Shown: positions 16,240-27,595, counted from the first letter of the stretch. The stretch: DNA of 34,373 nt from Planctomycetota bacterium (GCA_029260755.1 JAJDCQ010000013.1:1-34373); one strand, 5' to 3'. Numbers and translations are program-made. Notes: generated by a model not told the origin, from the letters alone.

Positions 16240-18589
16240 CGGGGTTCCTCGGCTCCTTGGGACCGGGCGTCGGCGTCCGGGGACCGGGCCGGCTCGCCCC
16301 GCCCGCGTCGCGCTTGATGTAGACGTTGACCTCGTCCGCCGCGGCGCGCCAGGCATTTCCGATCGCCTCGCCCCGGCCGAAGATCACCAGGTCGTAGGCC
16401 TGCGCGCGGGCGAGGGTCGCGAGCTCGCAGCTCGCCCGCACCTGCTCGTCGAGGAGGATCTCGACCTTGCCGGCGTCGCCGACCTCGATCGCGAGCCGGT
16501 GCGGCTTCCCGTCGTCGGGCCAGACGCCCGCCTCCTCGGGACCGGTCCAGGTGCTCCCGTAGCGGTAGGCGAGGACGAGCTTGCCGTCCGGCTGACGGTA
16601 GACGACGACGACGCCGTCGCGAACGGTCTCGAGGCGAAGCCCGAACCGGCTGTGCTCGGCGCCCTCGAGCACCTCGAGCTCGGCGCTGAACTCGACGACC
16701 CGGGCGCCGTTGATCGACCGGGTGAGCATCGTCTTGCCCTTGGGGTCGTTGCTCTGGGCGCCCTTGAAGACGACCCGCCCGCCCGCGACCTCGATGTCCG
16801 CGCCGAAGCGCTCCACCTCGCTCCACCGGTTCCGGATCTCGGGGCCGTCCTCGCGCTCGAACGCGTCCGACCAGACCCGCCGCGTCCGCGCCTTGACGAG
16901 GTAGTCGAGGCCGCGGCGCGCGTAGCCGAGCGACGGATCCGCCGAGAGCGACCGCTGGAAGTCCGCGTCGGCCGCGTCCCGATCGCCCTCGATGTAGGCG
17001 GCGTAGCCCCGCGCGGCGAGGGCCGGCGCGTGGTTCGGATCGATCGCGAGCGCCTCGTCGAGGGCGTGCCGCGCCTCCTCGCGCCGACCGGTCGCGAGGA
17101 GCGCCCGGCCGAACGTGTACCAGTCGTCGGAGGTCGGCGCCGATCGGGCCGTCAGATACGCCGCGTAGCGGCTGACGGCGGCCAGGTCGTCGCGCGCCTC
17201 GTGCACCCGCACCGCGACGCGGGCGGCCGCGTCGAAGTCGAAGCCCGCCCGGAGGGCCGCCGCGAGCTTGTCGCGGGCCTCGTCGGCGCGACCGAGCTCG
17301 AGGAGGACGACCGCCTGGAGGTAGAGGACGTCGCCGCCGAGCTCGCCGCGCGCGTTCCGCGTCGCCCGGTCGAGCTCCTCGAGCGCCTCGTCCTTCTCGC
17401 CCCGCCCCGCGTGGACGAGCGCGATCCCCGCCCGTCCGAGCGGGTCGAGCGGATCGGCCTCGAGCAGCCTCACGAACTCGGTCGCCGCGGAGCGATAGCG
17501 CCCGAGCCGGACGTAGGCGAGCCCGAGGTGGAACCGCGCGTCACGCTCGTCCTCGAGCCCGAGCGAGAGCGCCCCCTCGAGCGACGCCTCGGCCTGGGCG
17601 CCGTCGCCCCGGAGGTAGTGGACCGTTCCCTGCGCGAGGATCGCGTGGGCCGACTGGGGGTCGACCGCGACCGCCTCGTCGAGGTCGGTCGCGGCGCCAG
17701 CGAGGTCGCCGGTCGCGGCGCGGGCCCGCCCCCGGCCGAAGAGCGCCTCGAAGTCGGGATCGAGCGCCGCGTCGACCGCCGCGCCGAAGACGGTCTCGGC
17801 CTCGGCCGGCTTGCCCGTCCGCATGAGCGACTCGCCGAGCAGGACACGGGCGTCGCGCAGCATCGCGGTCGCGACGGCGATGTCATCGATGCCGTACTCG
17901 GCGAGCGGCGCCACGTCGCCGGCCCCGACCGGCTCCGCGAGCAGCTCGACGGCGCGCGCGAGCGAGGTCGCCGCGAGCTCGGGCAGCTCGACCCGGAGGA
18001 ACGCCCGGCCGGCGGCGATCGAGAGCTTCGGGCTCTGCACGCCGCGGTCGATCGCGGCGTAGACGACGCCGAGCTGCTCGTCGAGGAGCGTCTCGTGATG
18101 GATCTCGGCGACGCCCTCGATCCGCTTGTCGAAGACGTCGATCAGGATGTGGTAGGCCTCGCGGCGGCCGGGCTCGATCGCGAGGATCTCCTTCGCAACC
18201 TCCTCGACGTTGCCGTCGAGGTCCTCGTAGCCGAGCCCCCAGCGGGCGAGGGCGAGCCGGCTCTCGACGTCGCCCGCGCCGAGCTTGGCGGCCCGCTTGC
18301 GGAAGACGTCCTCGGCCGTGAGGCGCTCCTCGACTCTGAGGACGTCGCCCTCGGGCACCTCGAAGATCACGCCGTTGCTCTTGCGGATCTTGTACTTGCC
18401 GCGTGACCTCTCGAGGACGGTCCCCTTCACCGGCGTCGGGCTGCCCTTCATGTAGATGTGGTCGTAGGGCTGGATGTCGCCCTCGAAGTCGTCGTCGGCC
18501 GACGCGGCGCCGCCGCCCCCGATCGAGACGACGAGACCGAGGCCGATCGCGAGGCCCAGGGCGAACGTCCACAGGCGCGCTCTGCTCAT
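16223..18589 (-). CDS. Exported TPR protein with C-terminal beta-sandwich domain
   Basis: A 788-residue protein with a signal peptide (membrane stretch about 8-24, cut near ASA-DDD at 29-32). A short beta region follows (YMKGSPTPVKGTVLERSRGKYKIRKSNGVIFEV). Many TPR-like helix pairs span about 100-600, for example ALFGRGRARAATGDLAGAAT, AHAILAQGTVHYLRGDG and APALAARGYAAYIEGDRDAA. Residues about 610-760 (ARVVEFSAELEVLEG, HRLAIEVGDAGKVEILLDEQ) look like a LamG or DUF1080-type sandwich. TPR proteins often act as periplasmic scaffolds or pilotins of pilus machines; that role is inferred from position between the PilP-like and GspG genes. The start overlaps the PilP-like stop (18586-18589). Confidence 0.8.
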   Translation of the reverse strand: MSRARLWTFALGLAIGLGLVVSIGGGGAASADDDFEGDIQPYDHIYMKGSPTPVKGTVLERSRGKYKIRKSNGVIFEVPEGDVLRVEERLTAEDVFRKRAAKLGAGDVESRLALARWGLGYEDLDGNVEEVAKEILAIEPGRREAYHILIDVFDKRIEGVAEIHHETLLDEQLGVVYAAIDRGVQSPKLSIAAGRAFLRVELPELAATSLARAVELLAEPVGAGDVAPLAEYGIDDIAVATAMLRDARVLLGESLMRTGKPAEAETVFGAAVDAALDPDFEALFGRGRARAATGDLAGAATDLDEAVAVDPQSAHAILAQGTVHYLRGDGAQAEASLEGALSLGLEDERDARFHLGLAYVRLGRYRSAATEFVRLLEADPLDPLGRAGIALVHAGRGEKDEALEELDRATRNARGELGGDVLYLQAVVLLELGRADEARDKLAAALRAGFDFDAAARVAVRVHEARDDLAAVSRYAAYLTARSAPTSDDWYTFGRALLATGRREEARHALDEALAIDPNHAPALAARGYAAYIEGDRDAADADFQRSLSADPSLGYARRGLDYLVKARTRRVWSDAFEREDGPEIRNRWSEVERFGADIEVAGGRVVFKGAQSNDPKGKTMLTRSINGARVVEFSAELEVLEGAEHSRFGLRLETVRDGVVVVYRQPDGKLVLAYRYGSTWTGPEEAGVWPDDGKPHRLAIEVGDAGKVEILLDEQVRASCELATLARAQAYDLVIFGRGEAIGNAWRAAADEVNVYIKRDAGGASRPGPRTPTPGPKEPRNPDADDF

Positions 18590-19050
18590 CGTCCACTCCC
18601 TTCGTCCGAGCCATCGTCGCCGCCGCCGGCGTCGGGGTCGGGAACCGTCGGCTCGGGAACGCCCGGCTCGGGGACCTCGTCGGGGAGGCCCTCGTCGGAC
18701 AGCACCGGCGCCGGCCGGCCGATCGACAGCGCCGTCAGCTCGCCGCCCGGCAACGCCCAGGGCATCGCCACCGACGGCGGCGGGCTCCGGAGCGCCTGGA
18801 GGGTCGGCTCGACGAACACGTCGGCCGCCCGGAACGGGTCGCGCCCGTCGCGATCGAACCCGTAGTCCTCGGCGGGGAGGCGAACGCCTCCGCCGACGTG
18901 GTCGCGGACGTTGACCTTGGCCGGCTCCTCCTGCTCGGGAACCGGCGGCGGTGGGTCGACCGGGCGGCTGCTGCCGAGCCCGCTCCAGAGGCCCATGACC
19001 GAGAGGACGACGGCGATGATCGCCGTGATCTGTTCCTTGTTGATCGGCAT
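18586..19050 (-). CDS. PilP/GspC-like inner-membrane protein
   Basis: A 154-residue protein with one N-terminal membrane segment (about 7-24, ITAIIAVVLSVMGLWSGL), a Pro-rich linker and the stretch FDRDGRDPFRAAD (GRDPF at 69-73). An aromatic/Gly-Arg-Asp-Pro-Phe motif is the most recognisable part of PilP and of the homology region of GspC, which connect the inner-membrane alignment complex to the secretin. The C-terminus is acidic and Pro/Gly-rich. The gene starts one base after the PilO-like stop and ends in a 4-nt overlap with the TPR gene. The position after PilM-PilN and PilO is exactly where PilP or GspC is expected, which supports the weak sequence evidence. Confidence 0.6.
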   Translation of the reverse strand: MPINKEQITAIIAVVLSVMGLWSGLGSSRPVDPPPPVPEQEEPAKVNVRDHVGGGVRLPAEDYGFDRDGRDPFRAADVFVEPTLQALRSPPPSVAMPWALPGGELTALSIGRPAPVLSDEGLPDEVPEPGVPEPTVPDPDAGGGDDGSDEGSGR

Positions 19051-19051
19051 C

Positions 19052-19981
19052 CTAGTACCGCCTCCCCCCGAACGTCCGCCCGCGGGTCGGCCGTCCTCCG
19101 CGGGTCGGGCGACCGGTCGGGCGGGACCCGCCGGCCTCGGGATCGGCGCTCGCGGCGCCGGCCGGGAGCTGGGTGAGGAGCTCGACGGCGACGAGCGAGA
19201 GGTCACACTGGATCGTCCCGCCCTTGGTGTTCCGCTTGACCTGGCAGCGCTCGATCAGCAGGACGCGGCCCTTCTTTCCGAAGGCGCCGAGGAACCCGTA
19301 GAGCGACTCGACCGACCCCTCCCACTCGACCTGGAACGGCAGGCGGCGCACCCACGGGCCTTCGGCGCTCTCGCCGCTCCCGGCGAGCCGGCTCTGCGGC
19401 ACCGCCTCGATCACGGCCGGCCGCTGCGCGATCGAGGTGACCTTGCGGGCGCCGACGTCGGCGAGGGTCCGGACGACGTGTCGGGCGACGTCGAGCCGCA
19501 CGAGCGTCTCGGCGACCAGCTCGTTCTTGATCTCGTCGGGGAAGCCGAGGTCCTTCGGGTAGGCCACGTTCAACGCGTCGGTCCGCTTCTTCACGAACCG
19601 CTCCGCCTGCGGCCGGACGTTCACGTAGTGGCCGTAGGGGTTGGTCTCCTCCTCGGGCACGACGTAGGCCGGGTCGAGCTCCCACGCGACCTCGGCGAGC
19701 AGCTCGGGCAGCGCCTTGCCGCGGAGCTCCTCGGCGAGGCCGAGGGCGCGCCCCTCGTTCCCCTCGAGGGCATCGACGCCCTCCTCGATGTCGGTGCGCA
19801 GCTTGTCGCTGTTCCGGCGCAGCCCCTGGGTGGTCGCCTCGATGGATGCCGTCACCGACAGCAGGATCGACAGGACGGCCAGGCCGAGCCCGACGCTCAG
19901 GACGAACCGCTTGTGCTCGTACCAGAGTCCCTGGAAGTCGATGCCGGTCTGTCCGGGCATCACGCTGACGGCTCCGAGCAT
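19052..19981 (-). CDS. PilO/GspM-like inner-membrane protein
   Basis: A 309-residue protein with one membrane segment (about 23-45, KRFVLSVGLGLAVLSILLSV) followed by a helical region rich in Leu/Glu (ALGLAEELRGKALPELLAEV) and a beta-alpha region (LPFQVEWEGSVESLYGFLGAFGKKGRVLLIERCQVKR). The last part matches PilO well, where a ferredoxin-like domain has the pattern f-x-G-x-y-x-x-l-x-x-f-l-x-x-l. The C-terminus is a Thr/Arg/Gly-rich tail (RPTRGGRPTRGR). It should pair with the PilN-like half of the upstream protein. ATG 19981 is used; ATG 19960 is possible. Confidence 0.72.
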   Translation of the reverse strand: MLGAVSVMPGQTGIDFQGLWYEHKRFVLSVGLGLAVLSILLSVTASIEATTQGLRRNSDKLRTDIEEGVDALEGNEGRALGLAEELRGKALPELLAEVAWELDPAYVVPEEETNPYGHYVNVRPQAERFVKKRTDALNVAYPKDLGFPDEIKNELVAETLVRLDVARHVVRTLADVGARKVTSIAQRPAVIEAVPQSRLAGSGESAEGPWVRRLPFQVEWEGSVESLYGFLGAFGKKGRVLLIERCQVKRNTKGGTIQCDLSLVAVELLTQLPAGAASADPEAGGSRPTGRPTRGGRPTRGRTFGGRRY

Positions 19982-20032
19982 GGATCGAACGTCCTCTCCG
20001 TCTGGCCGCGACGAGGCGGCCTCAGTCCTCTC

Positions 20033-20052
20033 GACCGGTCGATCGACCGGTC
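20033..20052. promoter_or_regulatory. 20-bp perfect palindrome at the end of the GspL-like gene
   Basis: GACCGGTCGA followed by its exact reverse complement spans 20033-20052 and includes two bases of the GspL-like stop codon. It lies in the only sizeable gap (69 nt) among the first five genes of the operon. No T-run follows. It could be an RNA hairpin that adjusts transcription or mRNA processing between the GspL-like and PilO-like genes, or a DNA-binding site. Confidence 0.4.
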
Positions 20053-21757
20053 AGCCCCGGAACCTCACGCGCAACACGAAGGTCACCTTCGAGGCCCGCG
20101 CGTCGTCGCTGACGTTGGTCAACTTCGCCTCGCGGATCTCGGCGTCGTTACTGAGCAGCCGCTCGAGCTCGCGGACCGCCTTGCGGGCCTCGCCGTCGGC
20201 GTCGTCGGCCTCGCCCCGGACCGTCAGGGCGTAGGGATCCGGCGGCGGCGGGAGGTCATCCTCCTCGCTCTCGCCGCCGCCGCGACCCCGCCGCGTCCGA
20301 CCGGCGGAGCCGCGCACGGCCCCCTCCTCGCGGTCGCCCTCGAGGGCGAGCTCGTGGAGGGTCACCCGCTGCGGCAGCTCGCGGTTCAGGAGCGCCGAGA
20401 CGTGGGCGAGGTGGTAGGCCGGCTTCGTCCGCGCGACGAGGTTGCCGAGGAAGCGCACCTGCCGGCGGTTGTCCTCGTCGAGCTCGGCCAGGTCCTCGGA
20501 CCGGGTCTCGACGTCGGCGAGGCGGCTCTTCACCGTCTGGTTCACCTCCGCCTCCGCCCCCTTGAGGCTGAGCGCGTGAACGGTCGTGATCCCGAGGTAG
20601 ACGAGGAGCGCGGCGGCCGCGCCGATCAGCCACACGGTCCGGTGCCGGAACTCGCGGCGCTTGCGGTACGCCTCCGGGAGCAGGTCGAGGTGGAAGGCGC
20701 CGGGCCGGAGGAGGGTCGCCGCGAGCCCGGCCGCGACGGCGCCCTCGCGACCGACGACGCTCGCCGCCTCGCGGTCGTCGCCGCCGCTGTCCTTCGTGAG
20801 CTCGATCTGCTCGAACGGCTCGAACGAGACGACCGGCGCGTCGAGCGTGTCGCCCATCGCCTCCTCGAGGCCGGCGGTCCGGCTGGCCCCGCCGGTGACG
20901 ACCACCCGCTCGAGCTCGAGCTTGCGAGCGCGGAGCTGCGTCTTCGCGAACGAGAACGACGCCTTCAGGAGGTTGCCGACCTGCGCGAACGCGGGGCGGA
21001 GCGCGTCGGCCATGTCCTCGCCGTCGGGCCCGCGCCCCTTCCGCTTGAGCGTCTCGGCCTTCTCCGGCGGCAGATCCCAGGTGCCCGCGAGGCGCTCGGT
21101 GAACATCTCGCCGCCGCTGACCATGCTCCGGGCGAAGATCACCTCGCCGGCGACGGCCAGGCCGACCTCGGCGTTGTTCGCCCCGAGGTCGACGATGATC
21201 TCCGCCTTCCCGTCGCTGTCGCTCGGCGCCCCGAGGTAACGCCAGGCGTTCGCGAGGGCGATCGAGTTCGGCAGGACGCTCGAGATGTTCACGCCCGCCT
21301 TCTGGAACGCGTCGAGCTTCTTGTTGACGGGCTCGTCCTTCACCATCGCCATGAGGACGGTGAGCTCGCCCATGCTCTCGCGCGGCACCGGCACGAGGCG
21401 GTAGTCGGACTGGAGCTTCTCGCCCGCCTTCTCGCTGCTCTCGTTGAGCTCGTAGCCCATGATCAGCTTGAGGCGCCACGCCGGCATCGGCGGGACGTTC
21501 ATGTAGCGGACGATCGAGTCCTTGCCGGTGATGCCGAGCGCCACCGCGCCGCTGCGCACGTTGATCCCGCGCGCCGCCGCCTCGGCGGCGATGAGCCGTC
21601 CCAGAGCGTGCGCGTCCTCGGGATCGACCCCGCGACTCGCCAGATCCTTAAGCGAGAGGTGAAGGAACCGCCGCAGCCGAAGCGTGGTCCCGCGCCGCTC
21701 GAGCTCGACGATCCGGACGCCGTGCGTCCCGATGTCAATCCCCGCCGCCGTCGCCAT
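20051..21757 (-). CDS. PilM-PilN fusion (GspL-like actin-fold assembly protein)
   Basis: A 568-residue protein. Residues 1-350 are an actin-like PilM domain with IDIGTHGVRIVEL (7-19), EIIVDLGANNAEVG (186-199) and VVVTGGASR (285-293), the phosphate and adenosine motifs. FHLDLLPEAYRKRREF (355-370) corresponds to the conserved N-terminal tail of PilN that docks on PilM; here it is in the same chain. A membrane segment at about 374-396 and a periplasmic ferredoxin-like end complete the PilN/GspL half. In type IV pili the two are separate; in type II secretion GspL is the fusion. ATG 21757 has GAGGAG upstream and overlaps the preceding gene by 23 nt; GTG 21763 is less likely. Confidence 0.9.
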   Translation of the reverse strand: MATAAGIDIGTHGVRIVELERRGTTLRLRRFLHLSLKDLASRGVDPEDAHALGRLIAAEAAARGINVRSGAVALGITGKDSIVRYMNVPPMPAWRLKLIMGYELNESSEKAGEKLQSDYRLVPVPRESMGELTVLMAMVKDEPVNKKLDAFQKAGVNISSVLPNSIALANAWRYLGAPSDSDGKAEIIVDLGANNAEVGLAVAGEVIFARSMVSGGEMFTERLAGTWDLPPEKAETLKRKGRGPDGEDMADALRPAFAQVGNLLKASFSFAKTQLRARKLELERVVVTGGASRTAGLEEAMGDTLDAPVVSFEPFEQIELTKDSGGDDREAASVVGREGAVAAGLAATLLRPGAFHLDLLPEAYRKRREFRHRTVWLIGAAAALLVYLGITTVHALSLKGAEAEVNQTVKSRLADVETRSEDLAELDEDNRRQVRFLGNLVARTKPAYHLAHVSALLNRELPQRVTLHELALEGDREEGAVRGSAGRTRRGRGGGESEEDDLPPPPDPYALTVRGEADDADGEARKAVRELERLLSNDAEIREAKLTNVSDDARASKVTFVLRVRFRG

Positions 21758-24704
21758 TCCCACTCCTCATGAAGTCGAGCTTCTGCTTGGCCTCGCGAGC
21801 GACCAGCCCATCCCTGGGCGCGACCTCGAGACACAGCTCGAAGCAGGCCCGAGCCAGGGCGAGACGCCGGCTCCGCTGGTACGACTTTCCCTTCGCCAGG
21901 AGCTTCTCCGCGCGATCGCGCTGCTCCGCGGTGTTGGCGCTGCCGATCATCCCCGACATCTCGCCGACGAGCTGCTCGGCCGTCCCGAGCGCTCCCGCCG
22001 GCGCCGCCTGGCGCTTCATCTGATCGAGGAGGCGCTGCGCGGCGTCGACGACGCGCGGGGTGCGGATCTCGTCCATGTCGCGCCGCATCTTCTCGAGCTC
22101 GGCGACCCGGGCCGCGAAGTAGGCGTCGATCTCGCCGATCGCCTTGCGCGCCTCGCTCCGCTCGTCGGCCGTGGCCGCCGGGTCGGAGAGGATCCGGTCG
22201 AACGCGGCCCGCGCCTCGCCGAGGCGGTCGTCGGCCCGGGCCGCGGCGGCGTCGCCGAGGAGGCCGGCGACCCGGGCGAGGGCCCGCGTGCTGCTCTTGG
22301 CCACCGCGATCGCGACGGTCGGCCCCGCCTCGAGCGCCCCCTCGTTCGGGTCGGGCATCCGCGGCGTCACGATCTGGTAGACGCGGAGCCGGTCGGGCGA
22401 GTCCTGGCGGATGAACACGATCGCGGGGCTCTCGTAACGGAACGTCACCGCCGTCTCGCCCTCGCCCCACGTCATCTCGGTGACGCCGTCCTTCGGCTCG
22501 GCGCCGATCGCGAGCGGCTCGGTCAGCCCGTCGGCGGTCGTGACCTCGCACGGGGCGGCGAGCTTCGGCGGTCCGACGACGAACAGGACGCCGAGGGGGT
22601 CGCTCCCGTCGAGCTCCCAGGACATCCGGACGCCCTCGGTCGTGTCCGAGGCGCGGCCGACGACCCGCCGCTCGGGCACCTCGTCGCCGGCGTCCTCGGG
22701 GTCGCGGGCCTGGGTGCGGACCTCGAACCAGATGCCGTTGCTGTTCGCGACCGGCCGCTCGACGGTCCGGGCCGACGCGAGACGGCCGGCGCCGGTCCGC
22801 GCGCGGGCCTCGATCTCGGCGGCGCCGAGCATCCGGACGGCGCCGGCGCCGGCGCCGGGCGCGACCACCTCGAACGTCTCGACCCACCCGACGAGGTAGC
22901 GGTCCTCGCGGAGGATCGACGCGATGCCCTCGCCGGCGACGTCGATCGCGAGGCGCTCGGGCCCGTCGACGCCGAGGACGACGCTCGCCTCGGGGTCGAG
23001 CTCGGTGAAGCGGAGCCGATCGAACCACGCGGTCTGCGCGTCGCCCGTCGCGACCGCGAAGCAGGCGATCTTCGCCTTCGAGACGCCTGGCGGCGGCCGG
23101 AGGGTGGCGCGCACCTCCTCCCAGCGGTCGCTCCCGGCCGGCACCGCGAACGGCGCGGCCGTCTCGATGAGCTCCCCGCCGTCGTCGAGCCAGAGCACGC
23201 GCACGCCGGCGGCGCCGGCGCCCGCGTCGGTCTTGACGAAGCCGCGGAGCGAGTAGGTCCGCTCGGCGAGGACGTCGATCGCCTCGGCCGTCGTGACGAG
23301 GGTCGCGCCCGAGCCGACGGTCACCCGGAGCGAGCGCTTGCCGCCCTTGGCCTCGATCGCGTCGATCCCCGACGCGATCGACTCGCCGAGGTCCCAGCCG
23401 GGCACCGCGGCGCCGCCGGCCGCCCCCGCCTCCTCGAACGACCAGTTCGCGACCTGGTTGCCCTGCGGGTTGGGCTCGACCTCCTCACGCTTGAGGATGC
23501 TCGCGAACGCGCTCAGACCGAAGACGACGAACAGGACGACGAACAGGACGAGCGCGAACACGCTGACGATCTGGGCGAGCTGTCCCTGCTTGACCGCCTT
23601 CTCCTCGACCCGCGCGTCGAGCTTCTGCACGATCGGCTCGGCGCCGTCATCGCTCCCGGGGAGCCCCGCCGCGGCCGACTTCGCCGACGTCTTCGCCGAG
23701 CTCCGGGCCGAGGCCTTGCGGCGCGCGCCGCTCGCGGGACGCTTGGCGACGACGGTCTGCGCGTCCTCGGCCGCGTCGCCATCGTCGTCCTTGGCGCGAA
23801 CGCCGGAGTCGTCCTTCCGGCGGATGCCCGAGTCGGCCTTGGCGTCGCCCGCCTTCTGCTCGGCGCTCGCCTTCCGGCCGCTCGCCACCTTCACCGCGCC
23901 GGAGCCGCGCGCCATCTGGTTCCGGTCCTGGACCTTGAACCGCGCCTCGCCCATTCCGATGACCGAGCCGTGGTCGACCCTGGTCCGCACCGCCGGCTTG
24001 TCGTCGATCGTGGTGTCGCCGCCGAGGTCGACGAGGAACACCTCGTCGCCGTCCTCGATCAGCATCGCGTGCTGGGTCTTGATGTCGCCCTTGGTCAGCT
24101 TGAGCGAGACGGCGTCGCCCGAGCCGAACGTGAACGGATACTTGTTCACCTCGAACGATTTCTGGGCGACCTCGCCCTCGCTCCCGCGGAGGACGAGCTT
24201 CGGCTTCTTCTTCGGGCCGCCCGCGCTCGCGACGTTCGCCGCCTTCTGGCTGCCCGACGGCCGCTTCTTGATCACCCCCGACTTGGGGCGCGACGAGGGC
24301 TGCCGACCGCTCGCGCGCCGCTCGGCGATCTTCTCGGCCGCCTTCTCGGCCGCGGCGTTCCGGGTCGAGCCCGGCGCGGGCGTCGGGGCGTCGTCGTCGT
24401 CGCCGTCGCCGGCGAGCTTCTCGCCGAAGTGGATGACGGCGTCGCCGATCTCGATCCGGTCGCCGAGCGTCAGGGTCTGCTGCTTGACCGGCGCCCCGTT
24501 GAGGAAGGTGCCGTTGCGGCTGCCCATGTCCTCGAGGACGTAGCCCTCGTCGCCGCGCGTGACGCTGCAGTGGCGCCGGGAGCTGAGGGCGTCCTTGATC
24601 CGGATGTGGTTGTCGCTCGTGCGGCCAATGGTCACGACGTCGTCTTCGAGCTCGAAGACGCGCTCCTGACCGTTCTCCTCGCAGACCAACCGTACGACGG
24701 GCAT
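21735..24704 (-). CDS. Double-FHA transmembrane protein with outer carbohydrate-binding-like region
   Basis: A 989-residue protein, first gene of the pseudopilus operon. FHA domain 1 (1-95) has the GR (27-28), SSRRH (41-45) and GSRNGTFLNG (61-70) residues that bind phosphothreonine. A second, diverged FHA-like domain (about 168-258) keeps QHAMLIEDGDEVFLVDLGG but lacks a clear SxxH. A Lys/Ala/Ser/Asp-rich linker leads to a membrane segment at about 378-405. The outer half starts NWSFEEAGAAGGAAVPGW and continues as a jelly-roll like carbohydrate-binding modules (about 420-570). The C-terminus is helical (LARACFELCLEVAPRDG). ATG 24704 places the FHA fold at the very start; the frame stays open to 24791. 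It could relay cytoplasmic kinase signals to the machine; this is inference. Confidence 0.85.
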   Translation of the reverse strand: MPVVRLVCEENGQERVFELEDDVVTIGRTSDNHIRIKDALSSRRHCSVTRGDEGYVLEDMGSRNGTFLNGAPVKQQTLTLGDRIEIGDAVIHFGEKLAGDGDDDDAPTPAPGSTRNAAAEKAAEKIAERRASGRQPSSRPKSGVIKKRPSGSQKAANVASAGGPKKKPKLVLRGSEGEVAQKSFEVNKYPFTFGSGDAVSLKLTKGDIKTQHAMLIEDGDEVFLVDLGGDTTIDDKPAVRTRVDHGSVIGMGEARFKVQDRNQMARGSGAVKVASGRKASAEQKAGDAKADSGIRRKDDSGVRAKDDDGDAAEDAQTVVAKRPASGARRKASARSSAKTSAKSAAAGLPGSDDGAEPIVQKLDARVEEKAVKQGQLAQIVSVFALVLFVVLFVVFGLSAFASILKREEVEPNPQGNQVANWSFEEAGAAGGAAVPGWDLGESIASGIDAIEAKGGKRSLRVTVGSGATLVTTAEAIDVLAERTYSLRGFVKTDAGAGAAGVRVLWLDDGGELIETAAPFAVPAGSDRWEEVRATLRPPPGVSKAKIACFAVATGDAQTAWFDRLRFTELDPEASVVLGVDGPERLAIDVAGEGIASILREDRYLVGWVETFEVVAPGAGAGAVRMLGAAEIEARARTGAGRLASARTVERPVANSNGIWFEVRTQARDPEDAGDEVPERRVVGRASDTTEGVRMSWELDGSDPLGVLFVVGPPKLAAPCEVTTADGLTEPLAIGAEPKDGVTEMTWGEGETAVTFRYESPAIVFIRQDSPDRLRVYQIVTPRMPDPNEGALEAGPTVAIAVAKSSTRALARVAGLLGDAAAARADDRLGEARAAFDRILSDPAATADERSEARKAIGEIDAYFAARVAELEKMRRDMDEIRTPRVVDAAQRLLDQMKRQAAPAGALGTAEQLVGEMSGMIGSANTAEQRDRAEKLLAKGKSYQRSRRLALARACFELCLEVAPRDGLVAREAKQKLDFMRSGNGDGGGD

Positions 24705-24787
24705 CGTTCTCTTCGTCCTGCGAGCTCGGCTCTCGGTCGTCGTCGCCACGGAATCCTCCGGCCCTGATCGGGGCCGACCCCATGAGC

Positions 24788-24802
24788 GCAAACGCCTTGC
24801 CG
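24788..24802 (-). promoter_or_regulatory. Candidate sigma-54 (-24/-12) promoter of the pseudopilus operon
   Basis: The minus strand reads cGGCAAG-GCGT-TTGC, with GG at 24801-24800 and GC at 24789-24788. The GG-to-GC spacing is exactly that of the TGGCACG-N4-TTGC consensus; the mismatches are the leading T, the C at the end of GGCAC and the final W. Transcription would begin near 24776, 72 nt before ATG 24704. The sigma-54 activator gene lies immediately upstream. Confidence 0.45.
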
Positions 24803-24823
24803 AGACTTAACCTCTTGCGGCGC

Positions 24824-24845
24824 CGTCCGTGCCGGGGCACGGACG
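24824..24845. promoter_or_regulatory. 10+10 bp inverted repeat upstream of the operon, possible activator site
   Basis: CGTCCGTGCC and GGCACGGACG are perfect inverted arms separated by GG. The site lies 23 bp upstream of the -24 element of the candidate sigma-54 promoter, around -48 to -69 from the predicted start. That is close for an enhancer-type site but compatible with a Fis-type HTH dimer. As RNA it could instead be a terminator-like hairpin after the sigma-54 activator gene, but no T-run follows on that strand. Confidence 0.45.
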
Positions 24846-24987
24846 CCGCGAATGCCAACCGCGCCTCACACCCGGGAGGGCCCCGGCTGTCACGGCGATT
24901 TTACACGGGTCGGCCGCCGTCGACCTCCCCGCAAGGCCCTGTGCCCCTTCCATCTGGTGCGCTCGATCGGCGCTACGGCGTCCCGAC

Positions 24988-27546
<2,559 letters not shown>

Positions 27547-27595
27547 CTTAGCTCCGTGTCAACCAGACCGTCAATCCGGTGGGCCTCGGCGCGCG

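Noticed and set aside
21684..24767. 1027-codon plus-strand frame opposite the FHA membrane protein
   Set aside because: Antisense shadow in GC-rich DNA; the minus strand encodes recognisable FHA motifs.
24931..24947. Second sigma-54-like element (GGCAC...TTGC on the minus strand)
   Set aside because: The GG-to-GC spacing is one base too long, which sigma-54 promoters do not tolerate well.
27547..27590. TTGACG-N18-TAAGAT as the activator's promoter
   Set aside because: The -10 box would overlap the chosen ATG 27546; it only works if translation starts at GTG 27483, which lacks a ribosome site.
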